Shown: positions 17,666-26,561, numbered from the stretch's first letter. The stretch: DNA of 64,000 bases from Limnobaculum zhutongyuii (GCF_004295645.1 NZ_CP034752.1:4124001-4188000), one strand, 5' to 3'. The notes: generated by a model not told the origin, from the sequence alone. Numbers and translations are program-made.

Positions 17666-17971
17666 TTACCAACTAGCCTTTTTCAGACCCGGGATTTCAC
17701 CGCGCATTGCGGCTTCACGGACCTTGATACGACTCAATCCAAATTTACGCAGAACGCCGTGTGGGCGGCCTGTTTGGCGACAACGGTTACGTTGACGGCT
17801 TGGACTGGAATCACGTGGAAGAGTTTGCAGTTTGAGCACTGCATTCCAACGGTCTTCATCGGATGCATTCACATCAGAGATAATCGCTTTAAGTTCAGTA
17901 CGCTTTGCGTAGAACTTGTCTGCTAACTTCACACGTTTAACTTCACGTGCTTTCATTGATTGCTTAGCCAT
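17666..17971 (-). CDS. rpsN: 30S ribosomal protein S14
   Basis: 101 aa from the ATG at 17971 (MAKQSMKAREVKRVKLADKF). A longer in-frame reading upstream overlaps rplE and is not the gene. This is the long, zinc-independent S14: the Cys-x2-Cys pairs of the short C+ form are absent. S14 joins the 30S head late in assembly. It lies 13 bp after rplE. Confidence 0.98.
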   Translation of the reverse strand: MAKQSMKAREVKRVKLADKFYAKRTELKAIISDVNASDEDRWNAVLKLQTLPRDSSPSRQRNRCRQTGRPHGVLRKFGLSRIKVREAAMRGEIPGLKKASW

Positions 17972-17984
17972 TAGTAACCCTACC

Positions 17985-18524
17985 TTACTTGCGGAATGGG
18001 AAGTTAAAGGCAGCCAGCAGAGCGCGGCCTTCTTCGTCAGATTGCGCAGAAGTGGTAATGGTAATGTCCAAACCACGTACACGATCGACTTTGTCATAGT
18101 CGATTTCTGGGAAGATAATCTGCTCACGCACGCCCATGCTGTAGTTACCACGACCATCAAATGACTTAGGATTTAAGCCACGGAAGTCACGTACACGAGG
18201 TACAGCAATAGAAATCAGACGCTCTAAGAATTCCCACATACGTTCGCCACGTAGGGTCACTTTACAGCCGATCGGATAGCCCTGGCGGATTTTGAAGCCT
18301 GCAACAGAGTTGCGTGCTTTGGTGATTAGCGGTTTTTGACCACTGATCGCTGCTAAATCAGCTGCTGCGTTATCCAGCAGTTTCTTATCAGTGATCGCTT
18401 CACCAACACCCATATTAAGGGTGATCTTCTCGACCCGAGGGACTTGCATGACAGATTTGTAGCTAAACTGTTCTACCAGTTTACTAACTACCTGTTCTCT
18501 ATAGTAATCATGCAGTTTCGCCAT
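17985..18524 (-). CDS. rplE: 50S ribosomal protein L5
   Basis: 179 aa. L5 binds 5S rRNA and forms bridge B1b with S13. The sequence begins MAKLHDYYREQVVSKLVEQF, has the RKARNSVAGFKIR-like segment and ends ALLAAFNFPFRK. In E. coli the start region of this gene is the target of S8 repression. I did not model that structure here. Confidence 0.99.
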   Translation of the reverse strand: MAKLHDYYREQVVSKLVEQFSYKSVMQVPRVEKITLNMGVGEAITDKKLLDNAAADLAAISGQKPLITKARNSVAGFKIRQGYPIGCKVTLRGERMWEFLERLISIAVPRVRDFRGLNPKSFDGRGNYSMGVREQIIFPEIDYDKVDRVRGLDITITTSAQSDEEGRALLAAFNFPFRK

Positions 18525-18538
18525 CGTACTACTCCAAA

Positions 18539-18853
18539 TTACTTGATAGTTTCGCTATTAGATTTGAAGAAACGGACTTTTTTGCCGTCTTCAAAACGAA
18601 AGCCTACACGGTCAGCCTTGCCTGTAGCTGTGTTGTAGATTGCAACGTTAGAAACCTGAATTGCAGCTTCTTTTTCAACGATGCCACCTGGTTGGTTCAG
18701 AGCCGGAACCGGCTTCTGATGTTTCTTCACCAGGTTGATACCTTCAACAACAATCTTACTGGAAGACAGAACATTCTTAACTTTACCGCGTTTACCTTTA
18801 TCTTTACCGGTTAACACGATAACTTCGTCATCACGACGGATTTTCGCTGCCAT
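18539..18853 (-). CDS. rplX: 50S ribosomal protein L24
   Basis: 104 aa. L24 starts assembly of the large subunit by binding the 5' end of 23S rRNA. The KOW motif is at the N-terminus (DDEVIVLTGKDKGKRGKVK). It lies 10 bp after rplN and 14 bp before rplE in the spc operon. Confidence 0.99.
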   Translation of the reverse strand: MAAKIRRDDEVIVLTGKDKGKRGKVKNVLSSSKIVVEGINLVKKHQKPVPALNQPGGIVEKEAAIQVSNVAIYNTATGKADRVGFRFEDGKKVRFFKSNSETIK

Positions 18854-18863
18854 GGTTCGCTCC

Positions 18864-19235
18864 TTACAGTACTTCTGGTGCCAGAGAGATGATTTTCATG
18901 AACTTTTCAGAACGCAGTTCACGAGTCACCGGCCCAAAAATACGCGTACCGATCGGTTGCTCACTGTTGTTATTTAATAACACACAAGCATTACGATCGA
19001 AGCGAACGACAGATCCGTCAGGGCGACGAACACCCTTTCTGGTGCGCACCACTACAGCCTTAAGGACATCACCTTTTTTAACCTTACCGCGAGGAATTGC
19101 TTCCTTGATGGTAATTTTAATGATGTCGCCCACGCCAGCATAGCGACGGTGCGATCCACCCAGAACCTTGATACACATTACGCTACGTGCGCCAGAGTTG
19201 TCAGCGACGTTCAGCATAGTCTGTTCTTGGATCAT
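18864..19235 (-). CDS. rplN: 50S ribosomal protein L14
   Basis: 123 aa. L14 forms part of the subunit interface (bridges B5 and B8). The N-terminus MIQEQTMLNVADNSGARSVM is the family signature. It is the first gene of the spc operon and follows a promoter and leader in the 161-bp gap after rpsQ. Confidence 0.99.
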   Translation of the reverse strand: MIQEQTMLNVADNSGARSVMCIKVLGGSHRRYAGVGDIIKITIKEAIPRGKVKKGDVLKAVVVRTRKGVRRPDGSVVRFDRNACVLLNNNSEQPIGTRIFGPVTRELRSEKFMKIISLAPEVL

Positions 19236-19343
19236 CTTAGTGCTCCGCTAATGTCAACTACTAAGGACCCTCACGGGTCGTATAAAAGCCCCATACATCG
19301 GGGCGCGGCATTATACCACCGCTTTTCGATGTTGGGTAGAAAA
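19236..19343 (-). promoter_or_regulatory. spc operon promoter and leader
   Basis: On the minus strand a perfect TATAAT lies at 19315-19310, in a context (GCGGTGGTATAATGCCGCG) that is very close to the E. coli spc promoter. The expected start falls near 19303, where a GCCCC/GGGGC hairpin (19304-19288) followed by TTTTAT begins. A second small hairpin, GACCC/GGGTC, follows before rplN. The first hairpin sits at the very 5' end of the message and may protect it. Confidence 0.75.
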
Positions 19344-19374
19344 AATAAACGGCTCGTTAACTGAGCCGTTTATT
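19344..19374 (-). terminator. Terminator of the S10 operon
   Basis: A perfect 12-bp stem lies between AATAAACGGCTC (19344-19355) and GAGCCGTTTATT (19363-19374), with a 7-nt loop. On the minus strand a T-run follows. It separates rpsQ, the last gene of S10, from the spc promoter. Confidence 0.9.
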
Positions 19375-19396
19375 CTGTTTAAGAAAGCGTACTCTA

Positions 19397-19651
19397 TTAC
19401 AGAACAGCTTTCTCTACAACTCGAACAAGTGTCCAGGACTTAGTCTTAGACAGTGGGCGGCATTCACGAATTTCGATCAGATCGCCGATTCCACATTCAT
19501 TGTTCTCGTCATGTACGTGCAGCTTAGTCGTACGTTTGATGAACTTACCATACATCGGGTGCTTCACCATACGCTCAATCGCTACAACAAGGGATTTCTC
19601 CATCTTGTCACTAACAACACGACCTTGCAGAGTACGGATTTTATCAGTCAT
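19397..19651 (-). CDS. rpsQ: 30S ribosomal protein S17
   Basis: 84 aa. S17 is a primary binder of the 16S rRNA 5' domain. It has the OB-fold core RTLQGRVVSDKMEKSLVVAIER and the KFIKRTTKLHVHDE segment. Its start and the rpmC stop share one base at 19651, so translation is coupled. Last gene of the S10 operon, followed by the terminator at 19344. Confidence 0.99.
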   Translation of the reverse strand: MTDKIRTLQGRVVSDKMEKSLVVAIERMVKHPMYGKFIKRTTKLHVHDENNECGIGDLIEIRECRPLSKTKSWTLVRVVEKAVL

Positions 19652-19842
19652 TACGCACCCGCCTTCTCATTCAGTAAAGTCTTCACACGTGCAACATTAC
19701 GACGCACTTGTTTCAACAGGTAAGACTGTTGCAGTTGACCGCTTGCTGCTTGCATGCGCAGATTAAACTGTTCACGCAGCAGGTTAAGCAGCTCAGTGTT
19801 CAGCTCTTCAACACTTTTTTCACGCAGCTCTTTTGCTTTCAT
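19651..19842 (-). CDS. rpmC: 50S ribosomal protein L29
   Basis: 63 aa, a two-helix hairpin (MKAKELREKSVEELNTELLN then LLREQFNLRMQAASGQL). L29 sits beside the exit tunnel next to L23, near the docking site of trigger factor and SRP. It overlaps both rplP and rpsQ by one base. Confidence 0.99.
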   Translation of the reverse strand: MKAKELREKSVEELNTELLNLLREQFNLRMQAASGQLQQSYLLKQVRRNVARVKTLLNEKAGA

Positions 19843-20252
19843 TACATCACCGTCTTAGTTACAAAGGTGGTTTTAATCGGCAGTTTTGCTGCTGCCAGCT
19901 TGAATGCTTCACGGGCAATTTCTTCCGAGACACCATCCATTTCATACAGGACTTTTCCCGGTTGAATCAGGGCAACCCAATACTCCACATTACCCTTACC
20001 TTTACCCATACGCACTTCAAGCGGCTTTTCAGTGATTGGTTTGTCTGGGAACACACGGATCCAGATTTTACCTTGACGCTTAACTGCACGTGTCATGGCA
20101 CGACGTGCCGCCTCGATTTGGCGAGCAGTCAGACGACCGCGGCCAACAGCTTTCAGACCGAAAGTGCCGAAGCTCACATCCGCGCCAGCAGCCAGACCAC
20201 GGTTGCGGCCCTTGTGCACTTTACGGAATTTTGTACGCTTTGGTTGTAACAT
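19842..20252 (-). CDS. rplP: 50S ribosomal protein L16
   Basis: 136 aa. A late-assembling protein near the A site and peptidyl transferase centre. The N-terminus MLQPKRTKFRKVHKGRNRGL and the segment RRAMTRAVKRQGKIWIRVFP are standard. The arginine-containing GKGKGNVEYWV loop, where E. coli L16 is hydroxylated, is present. It lies 12 bp after rpsC. Confidence 0.99.
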   Translation of the reverse strand: MLQPKRTKFRKVHKGRNRGLAAGADVSFGTFGLKAVGRGRLTARQIEAARRAMTRAVKRQGKIWIRVFPDKPITEKPLEVRMGKGKGNVEYWVALIQPGKVLYEMDGVSEEIAREAFKLAAAKLPIKTTFVTKTVM

Positions 20253-20264
20253 CAGCGATGCTCC

Positions 20265-20966
20265 TTATTTACGGCCTTTACGCTGCTGCTTCTTCGGTTG
20301 AGCAGCCGGTTTTTCCGGTTGTTCAACGGCAGCCATACCACCCAAGATCTCACCTTTGAAGATCCACACTTTTACGCCGATTACACCATAAGTGGTGTGC
20401 GCTTCAGAAGTGTTATAATCGATATCCGCACGCAGAGTGTGCAACGGAACACGACCTTCACGGTACCATTCGGTACGCGCGATTTCAGCACCGCCTAAAC
20501 GGCCGCTTACTTCCACTTTGATACCTTTAGCGCCTATACGCATGGCGTTTTGAACTGCACGCTTCATAGCACGACGGAACATAACACGACGTTCCAGCTG
20601 TGAAGTGATGCTGTCAGCAACCAGTTTAGCGTCTAGTTCCGGTTTACGGACTTCGGCGATATTAATTTGCGCAGGCACGCCAGCAATTGATGCTACCGCG
20701 TTGCGCAGTTTTTCGACATCTTCACCTTTCTTGCCGATAACGATGCCTGGACGAGCAGTGTGAATAGTCACACGGATGCTCTTCGCAGGACGCTCGATAA
20801 CGATGCGAGAAACAGAAGCTTTCGACAATTCTTTAGTTAAGAATTGACGAACTTTAAAGTCGCTGTCCAGGTTATCAGCGAATTCTTTGGTATTTGCGTA
20901 CCAGGTAGAGTTCCAAGGTTTGACAATACCCAGTCGAATACCATTCGGATGTACTTTCTGACCCAT
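20265..20966 (-). CDS. rpsC: 30S ribosomal protein S3
   Basis: 233 aa. S3 lines the mRNA entry tunnel with S4 and S5 and has helicase activity. The KH domain with GKKGEDVEKLRNAV is at about 40-110, followed by the S3 C-terminal domain and a basic tail (KPAAQPKKQQRKGRK). S10 operon, 17 bp after rplV. Confidence 0.99.
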   Translation of the reverse strand: MGQKVHPNGIRLGIVKPWNSTWYANTKEFADNLDSDFKVRQFLTKELSKASVSRIVIERPAKSIRVTIHTARPGIVIGKKGEDVEKLRNAVASIAGVPAQINIAEVRKPELDAKLVADSITSQLERRVMFRRAMKRAVQNAMRIGAKGIKVEVSGRLGGAEIARTEWYREGRVPLHTLRADIDYNTSEAHTTYGVIGVKVWIFKGEILGGMAAVEQPEKPAAQPKKQQRKGRK

Positions 20967-20983
20967 TGCTATTCTCCAGAGTC

Positions 20984-21316
20984 TCAGCGATCGGACACAA
21001 CCACAGTGATGTGGCTGGTGCGCTTCAGGATACGATCTGCACGGCCTTTCGCACGAGGCATGATACGCTTCATGGTTGGACCTTCGTCGACAAAGATTTT
21101 CGCGACTTTCAGATCGTCGATGTCAGCGCCATCGTTGTGTTCTGCGTTTGCAATGGCAGACTCAAGTACTTTTTTAACCAGATCAGCAGCTTTCTTGTTG
21201 TTGTAGGTTAAAATTTCCAGAGCTTGTGACACTTTCTTACCGCGAATCAGGTCTGCAACTAAGCGAACCTTCTGAGCAGAAGAACGAGCGTGGCGATGTT
21301 TAGCGATAGTTTCCAT
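20984..21316 (-). CDS. rplV: 50S ribosomal protein L22
   Basis: 110 aa. L22 contacts all domains of 23S rRNA, and its long beta-hairpin (about 82-98, MPRAKGRADRILKRTSH) lines the exit tunnel at the macrolide site. The hairpin is wild-type in length. S10 operon, 14 bp after rpsS. Confidence 0.99.
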   Translation of the reverse strand: METIAKHRHARSSAQKVRLVADLIRGKKVSQALEILTYNNKKAADLVKKVLESAIANAEHNDGADIDDLKVAKIFVDEGPTMKRIMPRAKGRADRILKRTSHITVVVSDR

Positions 21317-21330
21317 CTCTTCCTCCTACC

Positions 21331-21609
21331 TTAGCGCTTTTTGGCTTTTTTGTCAGCCGCATGGCCGCGATAAGTACGAGTCGGCGCGAATTCGCCCAGT
21401 TTATGACCGACCATTTCATCGGATACAAATACTGGAACGTGCTGACGACCATTATGGACAGCGATGGTCAAACCGATCATGTTTGGAAAGATCGTTGAAC
21501 GACGGGACCAAGTCTTAACAGGCTTTTTGTCTCCGCTTTCCACCGCTTTCTCTACCTTCTTCAGCAAGTGCAGGTCTATAAATGGACCTTTCTTGAGAGA
21601 ACGTGGCAT
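21331..21609 (-). CDS. rpsS: 30S ribosomal protein S19
   Basis: 92 aa. S19 pairs with S13 in the 30S head. The N-terminus MPRSLKKGPFIDLHLLKKVE and the HNGRQHVPVFVSDEMVGHKL segment identify it. S10 operon, 14 bp after rplB. Confidence 0.99.
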   Translation of the reverse strand: MPRSLKKGPFIDLHLLKKVEKAVESGDKKPVKTWSRRSTIFPNMIGLTIAVHNGRQHVPVFVSDEMVGHKLGEFAPTRTYRGHAADKKAKKR

Positions 21610-21623
21610 GGCTTATCCTCTAA

Positions 21624-22448
21624 TTATTTTTTACTACGGCGACGTACGATATATTGATCGGTACGCTTGTTGCTACGGGTCTTCTTACCTTTGGTCTGAA
21701 CGCCCCATGGAGTCACAGGATGTTTACCAAAGTTACGACCTTCACCACCACCGTGTGGGTGATCGACTGGGTTCATCGCCGTACCGCGAACGGTAGGACG
21801 AACACCACGCCAACGGCTAGCACCAGCTTTACCTAGTACGCGCAGCATATGCTCTGAGTTACCAACTTCACCTAAGGTGGCGCGGCAATCAGATAATACT
21901 TTACGCATTTCGCCAGAACGAAGACGTATCGTTACATAGGAACCTTCACGGGCAACGATTTGAACATATCCGCCAGCAGAACGAGCCATTTGGCCGCCTT
22001 TACCTGGTTTCATTTCAACGTTGTGAACCGTAGAACCCACTGGGATGTTACGCATTGGCAGGGTGTTACCTACCTTAATAGCTGCATCAACACCAGATTG
22101 GATTTGGTCACCGGCTTTCAGGCCTTTTGGCGCCAGAATATAACGGCGTTCACCGTCTTTATACAGAACCAACGCGATATTCGCGGAACGGTTCGGATCA
22201 TATTCCAGACGCTCAACAACAGCAGGGATACCATCTTTGTTGCGTTTGAAGTCAACTAAACGATAATGCTGCTTGTGACCACCACCAATATGACGCGTGG
22301 TGATACGGCCATTGTTGTTACGGCCACCTGATTTGCTGTTTTTTTCCAGCAATGGGGCATAAGGCTTGCCCTTGTGCAACTCAGGGTTAACCACTTTAAC
22401 TACGTGGCGACGACCCGGAGATGTTGGCTTACACTTAACAATTGCCAT
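21624..22448 (-). CDS. rplB: 50S ribosomal protein L2
   Basis: 274 aa. L2 is one of the oldest ribosomal proteins and is needed for subunit joining and peptidyl transferase assembly. It has OB-fold and SH3-like domains and the signature PVDHPHGGGEGR with the essential histidine near residue 230. It lies 19 bp after rplW. Confidence 0.99.
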   Translation of the reverse strand: MAIVKCKPTSPGRRHVVKVVNPELHKGKPYAPLLEKNSKSGGRNNNGRITTRHIGGGHKQHYRLVDFKRNKDGIPAVVERLEYDPNRSANIALVLYKDGERRYILAPKGLKAGDQIQSGVDAAIKVGNTLPMRNIPVGSTVHNVEMKPGKGGQMARSAGGYVQIVAREGSYVTIRLRSGEMRKVLSDCRATLGEVGNSEHMLRVLGKAGASRWRGVRPTVRGTAMNPVDHPHGGGEGRNFGKHPVTPWGVQTKGKKTRSNKRTDQYIVRRRSKK

Positions 22449-22467
22449 TGTTTTTCAATCCTCCGAC

Positions 22468-22770
22468 TTACTCTGCGCCGCCGATGAAGTCCAGATTCTG
22501 GCCTTCTTTCAAAGTGACGTAAGCTTTTTTCCAGTCGCTACGACGACCAACACGCTGACCATGACGTTTCGTTTTGCCTTTAACCAGCAAAGTACGAACT
22601 TCATTGACTTCAACCTCAAACAGCTTCTGAACAGCAGCTTTAACTTCTGCTTTAGTCGCATCTTTAGCAACTTTCAGCACGATTGTATTGTGCTTTTCCA
22701 TTGCGCTAGAGGCTTTTTCAGAAACATGTGGTGCGCGCAGGACTTTCAGCAGGCGTTCTTCACGGATCAT
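22468..22770 (-). CDS. rplW: 50S ribosomal protein L23
   Basis: 100 aa. L23 is at the tunnel exit and docks trigger factor and SRP. The N-terminus MIREERLLKVLRAPHVSEKA is typical. Its start overlaps the end of rplD by 4 bp, so translation is coupled. Confidence 0.99.
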   Translation of the reverse strand: MIREERLLKVLRAPHVSEKASSAMEKHNTIVLKVAKDATKAEVKAAVQKLFEVEVNEVRTLLVKGKTKRHGQRVGRRSDWKKAYVTLKEGQNLDFIGGAE

Positions 22771-23372
22771 GCCAGCATCTCCTCTACTTGCTTCACAGCG
22801 TCAGCAGTCATCACCACTTTATCAAAAGCGATAAGACTAAATGGATCGATGCCAGCAACATCACGAACGTCAACCTTGTGTAAGTTACCTGCTGCCAGGT
22901 ACAGATTAGGTTCAACTTCGCTAGTGATGATCAGTACATCATCCAGAGCCATTTCTTTCAGTTTCTGTACCAGCAACTTAGTTTTAGGTGCTTCTACAGT
23001 GAACTTCTCGACTACAATCAGACGATCTTGACGTACCAGTTCGGACAGAATGCACTTCAGTGCGCCGCGGTACATCTTTTTGTTGACTTTCTGGCTGTGG
23101 TCTTGTGGACGAGCAGCAAAGGTCACGCCGCCTGAACGCCAGATCGGGCTCTTTACAGAACCTGAACGCGCACGGCCGGTGCCTTTTTGACGCCACGGTT
23201 TTTTACCGGAACCTGTTACTTCAGCGCGGGTCTTCTGAGCACGAGTACCTTGACGAGCTGCAGCTGCATAAGCAACAACAACCTGATGTACTAACGCTTC
23301 ATTGAAATCACGCCCGAAGGTAGTTTCGGAAACAGTCAGCGCGCCAGGCGCGTCTTTCATTACCAATTCCAT
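22767..23372 (-). CDS. rplD: 50S ribosomal protein L4
   Basis: 201 aa. L4 reaches the tunnel constriction with its loop (GSGKKPWRQKGTGRARSGS, about 60-78). In E. coli L4 also represses the S10 operon by acting on the leader upstream of rpsJ; a matching leader is at 24391-24475. It lies 16 bp after rplC. Confidence 0.99.
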   Translation of the reverse strand: MELVMKDAPGALTVSETTFGRDFNEALVHQVVVAYAAAARQGTRAQKTRAEVTGSGKKPWRQKGTGRARSGSVKSPIWRSGGVTFAARPQDHSQKVNKKMYRGALKCILSELVRQDRLIVVEKFTVEAPKTKLLVQKLKEMALDDVLIITSEVEPNLYLAAGNLHKVDVRDVAGIDPFSLIAFDKVVMTADAVKQVEEMLA

Positions 23373-23388
23373 TCCTATCTCCTCGACG

Positions 23389-24018
23389 TTACGCCTTGAC
23401 AGCCGGTTTAACGATCAGGTCGCTACCGGTTGCTCCCGGAACAGCACCTTTGACCAGCAGCAGGTTGCGCTCAGCGTCAACACGTACTACGTCCAGGCTT
23501 TGAACGGTTACACGCTCGTCACCTAAGTGGCCTGCCATTTTCTTGCCTTTGAACACTTTACCTGGAGTCTGGTTCTGACCGATTGAACCATGACCACGGT
23601 GTGCCAAAGAGTTACCATGGGTAGCATCCTGAGTACGGAAATTCCAGCGCTTAACAGTGCCAGCATAACCTTTACCTTTTGATGTACCGGTAACGTCAAC
23701 TTTTTTAACGTCTGCAAAAATATCAACGTTAATTTCTTGACCTGCTGCGAACTCTTCACCTTCATTCAGGCGGAATTCCCACAGGCCGCGGCCAGCTGTA
23801 ACGCCAGCTTTAGCGAAGTGACCCGCTTCTGGTTTGGTTACACGGTTTGCTTTTTTAGCACCGGTAGTAACCTGTACAGCACGGTATCCGTCGTTAGCCA
23901 GGTCTTTAACCTGAGTAACACGGTTCGCTTCAATTTCGATAACTGTAACGGGGATAGATACGCCATCTTCAGTAAAGATGCGGGTCATTCCCACTTTACG
24001 ACCGACTAAACCAATCAT
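23389..24018 (-). CDS. rplC: 50S ribosomal protein L3
   Basis: 209 aa. An early assembly protein whose extended loop reaches the peptidyl transferase centre. The loop HGNSLAHRGHGSIGQNQTPG holds the glutamine that PrmB methylates in E. coli. It begins MIGLVGRKVGMTRIFTEDGV. S10 operon, 32 bp after rpsJ. Confidence 0.99.
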   Translation of the reverse strand: MIGLVGRKVGMTRIFTEDGVSIPVTVIEIEANRVTQVKDLANDGYRAVQVTTGAKKANRVTKPEAGHFAKAGVTAGRGLWEFRLNEGEEFAAGQEINVDIFADVKKVDVTGTSKGKGYAGTVKRWNFRTQDATHGNSLAHRGHGSIGQNQTPGKVFKGKKMAGHLGDERVTVQSLDVVRVDAERNLLLVKGAVPGATGSDLIVKPAVKA

Positions 24019-24050
24019 TGTTTCAACCTCTCAATCGCTCAATGACCTGA

Positions 24051-24362
24051 TTAACCCAGGCTGATCTGCACGTCAACACCGGCAGCCAGATCCAGACGCA
24101 TCAGAGCATCAACCGTTTTTTCAGTTGGCTCAACGATGTCAACCAGACGCTTGTGAGTACGAATTTCGTACTGATCGCGCGCATCTTTATTGACGTGCGG
24201 AGAGATCAGAACGGTAAAACGCTCTTTGCGGGTCGGCAGCGGGATCGGACCACGAACTTGAGCGCCAGTGCGCTTAGCAGTCTCGACGATTTCCGCAGTT
24301 GATTGGTCGATCAAACGGTGATCAAACGCTTTCAGGCGGATACGGATTCTTTGGTTCTGCAT
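24051..24362 (-). CDS. rpsJ: 30S ribosomal protein S10 / NusE
   Basis: 103 aa, identical in form to E. coli S10 ([20 protein letters not shown]). It serves both in the 30S head and as NusE in NusB/NusG antitermination complexes. It is the first gene of the S10 operon, with GGAGCTCTGGTCTC directly upstream as in E. coli. Confidence 0.99.
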
Positions 24363-24390
24363 GAGACCAGAGCTCCAATTATTTTATAAA

Positions 24391-24475
24391 CGTAAAAAAT
24401 CACTACTCACACCCATTTCGATTGATGGGGGAGTGTAATCGTTCTTCATGTAACCCCCAGATCGGGAGTATTGTA
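24391..24475 (-). promoter_or_regulatory. S10 operon leader, L4-responsive attenuator
   Basis: The transcribed leader upstream of rpsJ contains GGGGGTTACATGAAGAACGA, a hairpin (ACACTCCCCCAT pairing with ATGGGTGTGAG) and then a GATTTTTTAC U-run. This matches the E. coli S10 leader, where L4 stimulates NusA-dependent termination in the U-run and blocks rpsJ translation. The rest of the 24363-24794 gap holds no gene; the S10 promoter must lie upstream of 24475, but I could not place it with confidence. Confidence 0.75.
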
Positions 24476-24794
24476 ACTAATCAATTATGCCTGATTGGCA
24501 AAACCTCTTAGTAATAAGCTCTTATTTGAACTTATACCGCACCACATAAAAGTGTAGGCCTGAGCATTTTACAGATTTAGGACCATAGCGCAAGGGCTAT
24601 CTGGGATTAAATTCAACAATACTTGTTCAAAAAAGAGTTCAATGCGGTTTTCTGGCGGTGTTCAGCGGAAACAGGATACTTAACATTTGTTGAATTTCTA
24701 AGCGGTTCTTTCGACTCACCTCTAAATATGATAAATCAGCTGATACTCACTTCTCAAAATACCTTATATTAAGCCGCAAGTATAATAACGCTGA

Positions 24795-26465
24795 ATGACT
24801 ATGAATTTGAATCACCATTTGAGAGCTCATCTCTCTGTTTCCAATGTTTACCTGAGTCTGATGACAATTGCTGCGCTGGTAATATGCAGCACCCGCTTTA
24901 GTTTTTCTTATGTGGGTTTTATCTCCTTTGCTTGTTTCGCTTCTATTTTTGGTTGCCTGCTATTACTTTCAGCTCGGGTCAAATTGTCATTAAGTATTGC
25001 CAGTACGCTGATAGTTATTCTGCAACTATTGAATCAGATAAAGGTTCATTACTATAAAGAGCGATTATTCTTTTCTGATATCAGCATTGCTCTCGATCCA
25101 ACCAACTTCAGCACTCTGTTTCATTATCCTCTGGCATTATCAGGTGTTATCGGCCTGATCATCTTGCTTATTATTAATATTGCGCTTTATATTCGAAGCC
25201 CGAAGATAAGTATTTCTTATCGTTTGCTTTCGTTGGTAGCAGTAGGCGCCTTAGTTACCGGCATTATATTTGCCAGCCAGAACAAAACGAATATTGAGCA
25301 TTGGCAGGCTTCTCTCCCGAAAGGAAAGGGAACCATCGTTAACTTATTTATGTCTGCCCAACAAATGTATTATCAGCCACCTCAATATGACGGTTCAGCT
25401 AAGTACTTTTTATCCGCGTCATCATTTAAATACCGACCAGATGCAAACACTAAAAAACCTGATATTGTCGTAATGTTGCAAGAGTCAACCGTTAACCCGG
25501 CACTTTATCACTTACCAGATATAACATTACCTGAGTTTAAAATGTTTGCCGCTGATGAAGGAACTCGAGCAACCAGTCCGCTCAGAGTACAAACATTTGG
25601 TGGAGGGACATGGCTATCCGAGTTTTCTCTTCTTACCGGGCTTAATACCGATGACTTTAAGTTTCGCAAGAATTCCGTTTTCTATACTGTTGCCCCGCAT
25701 ATAAAAACCAGTTTGTTTCACGAACTAAAGAACAATGGCTACTACACCGTAGTACTCACCCCGATGTATAAGATGAACTACAATGCAGGGCCAACCTATA
25801 ACCATCTGGGCATTGATTTAATCATTCAACCACAAGAATTAGGCTACCCTGCAGAACTTGATGATAATTTATGGACTATTCCAACCAGAACTATGTTGGA
25901 TTATGTGAAGACATTACTTGCCCGTTATACCGATAAGCCGGTATTCATTTTTGTTCTTACTATGAATGAACATGGCCCTTACGATACCGGACATTCTGAT
26001 GATTTCGGTATAGAAAAATCAATTGATAATCGTGATGTTGCCGGTGCTTTAAGCCACTATATTAGCAAGCTCAAACTGTTGAATGAAGCAACAGAGGAAT
26101 TCTCTCAATTCATTATCCATCGAGAAAAACCAACCATGTTCCTGTATTTTGGCGATCATCAACCTAACATCGGCTGGGATGACGATTACAATACCGGTTG
26201 GACCAACGAACCTCGTATTACTCAATTTTTTCTAAAAGATAATTTATCTTCAAAACCCGTTGCCAATATCGGGGGCCTGACCGATATTTCATTTTTAGGT
26301 GGAATGCTACTTGAACGTGCAGGTTTATCAGTATCCCCTTTCTATGAGGCAAATATCCGCATGAGAAATCTTTGTTTAGGACTTCTTGATGATTGCCCCG
26401 ATGAGCAACTGATTAAAAGCTATAAGCATTATATCTATCAGGATTTAAAAAATGCGGGTGAGTGA
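24795..26465 (+). CDS. Membrane phosphoglycerol transferase/sulfatase-family protein
   Basis: 556 aa. Four or five hydrophobic segments lie in residues about 17-160, followed by a periplasmic alkaline-phosphatase-superfamily domain. That is the layout of LTA-synthase, OpgB and EptA-like enzymes, which move phosphoglycerol or phosphoethanolamine from lipids to envelope glycans. Visible metal/catalytic motifs: LQEST (E230), TFGGGTWLSEFSLLTG with the likely nucleophile T272, TMNEHGPY and YFGDHQP. The exact donor and acceptor cannot be told from sequence. It stands alone between rpsJ and tuf, where E. coli has bfr and bfd. The start may also be the ATG at 24801. It shares a terminator with tuf. 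Confidence 0.8.
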   Translation: MTMNLNHHLRAHLSVSNVYLSLMTIAALVICSTRFSFSYVGFISFACFASIFGCLLLLSARVKLSLSIASTLIVILQLLNQIKVHYYKERLFFSDISIALDPTNFSTLFHYPLALSGVIGLIILLIINIALYIRSPKISISYRLLSLVAVGALVTGIIFASQNKTNIEHWQASLPKGKGTIVNLFMSAQQMYYQPPQYDGSAKYFLSASSFKYRPDANTKKPDIVVMLQESTVNPALYHLPDITLPEFKMFAADEGTRATSPLRVQTFGGGTWLSEFSLLTGLNTDDFKFRKNSVFYTVAPHIKTSLFHELKNNGYYTVVLTPMYKMNYNAGPTYNHLGIDLIIQPQELGYPAELDDNLWTIPTRTMLDYVKTLLARYTDKPVFIFVLTMNEHGPYDTGHSDDFGIEKSIDNRDVAGALSHYISKLKLLNEATEEFSQFIIHREKPTMFLYFGDHQPNIGWDDDYNTGWTNEPRITQFFLKDNLSSKPVANIGGLTDISFLGGMLLERAGLSVSPFYEANIRMRNLCLGLLDDCPDEQLIKSYKHYIYQDLKNAGE

Positions 26466-26516
26466 CTGGAAATAGTCATGTGTTCAATTGAGCTATTTTA
26501 ATAAAATTCAGACAGT

Positions 26517-26542
26517 AAAAAGGGTGCCGAAGCACCCTTTTT
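26517..26542. terminator. Bidirectional terminator between 24795-26465 gene and tuf
   Basis: AAAAAGGGTGC at 26517-26527 pairs with GCACCCTTTTT at 26532-26542 across a CGAA loop. The A/T flanks serve both the plus-strand gene and the str operon on the minus strand. Confidence 0.95.
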
Positions 26543-26561
26543 TATCGAAAAGTAATAATTA

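Noticed and set aside
17972..18160. Upstream extension of rpsN overlapping rplE
   Set aside because: The S14 N-terminus MAKQSMKAREVK begins at 17971. The extension is out of frame with rplE and unlike any S14.
19833..20359. Several long plus-strand frames over the ribosomal protein genes (also around 16386-16910 and 22366-23031)
   Set aside because: These are antisense frames produced by the biased codon use of ribosomal genes. The minus-strand proteins are unmistakable.
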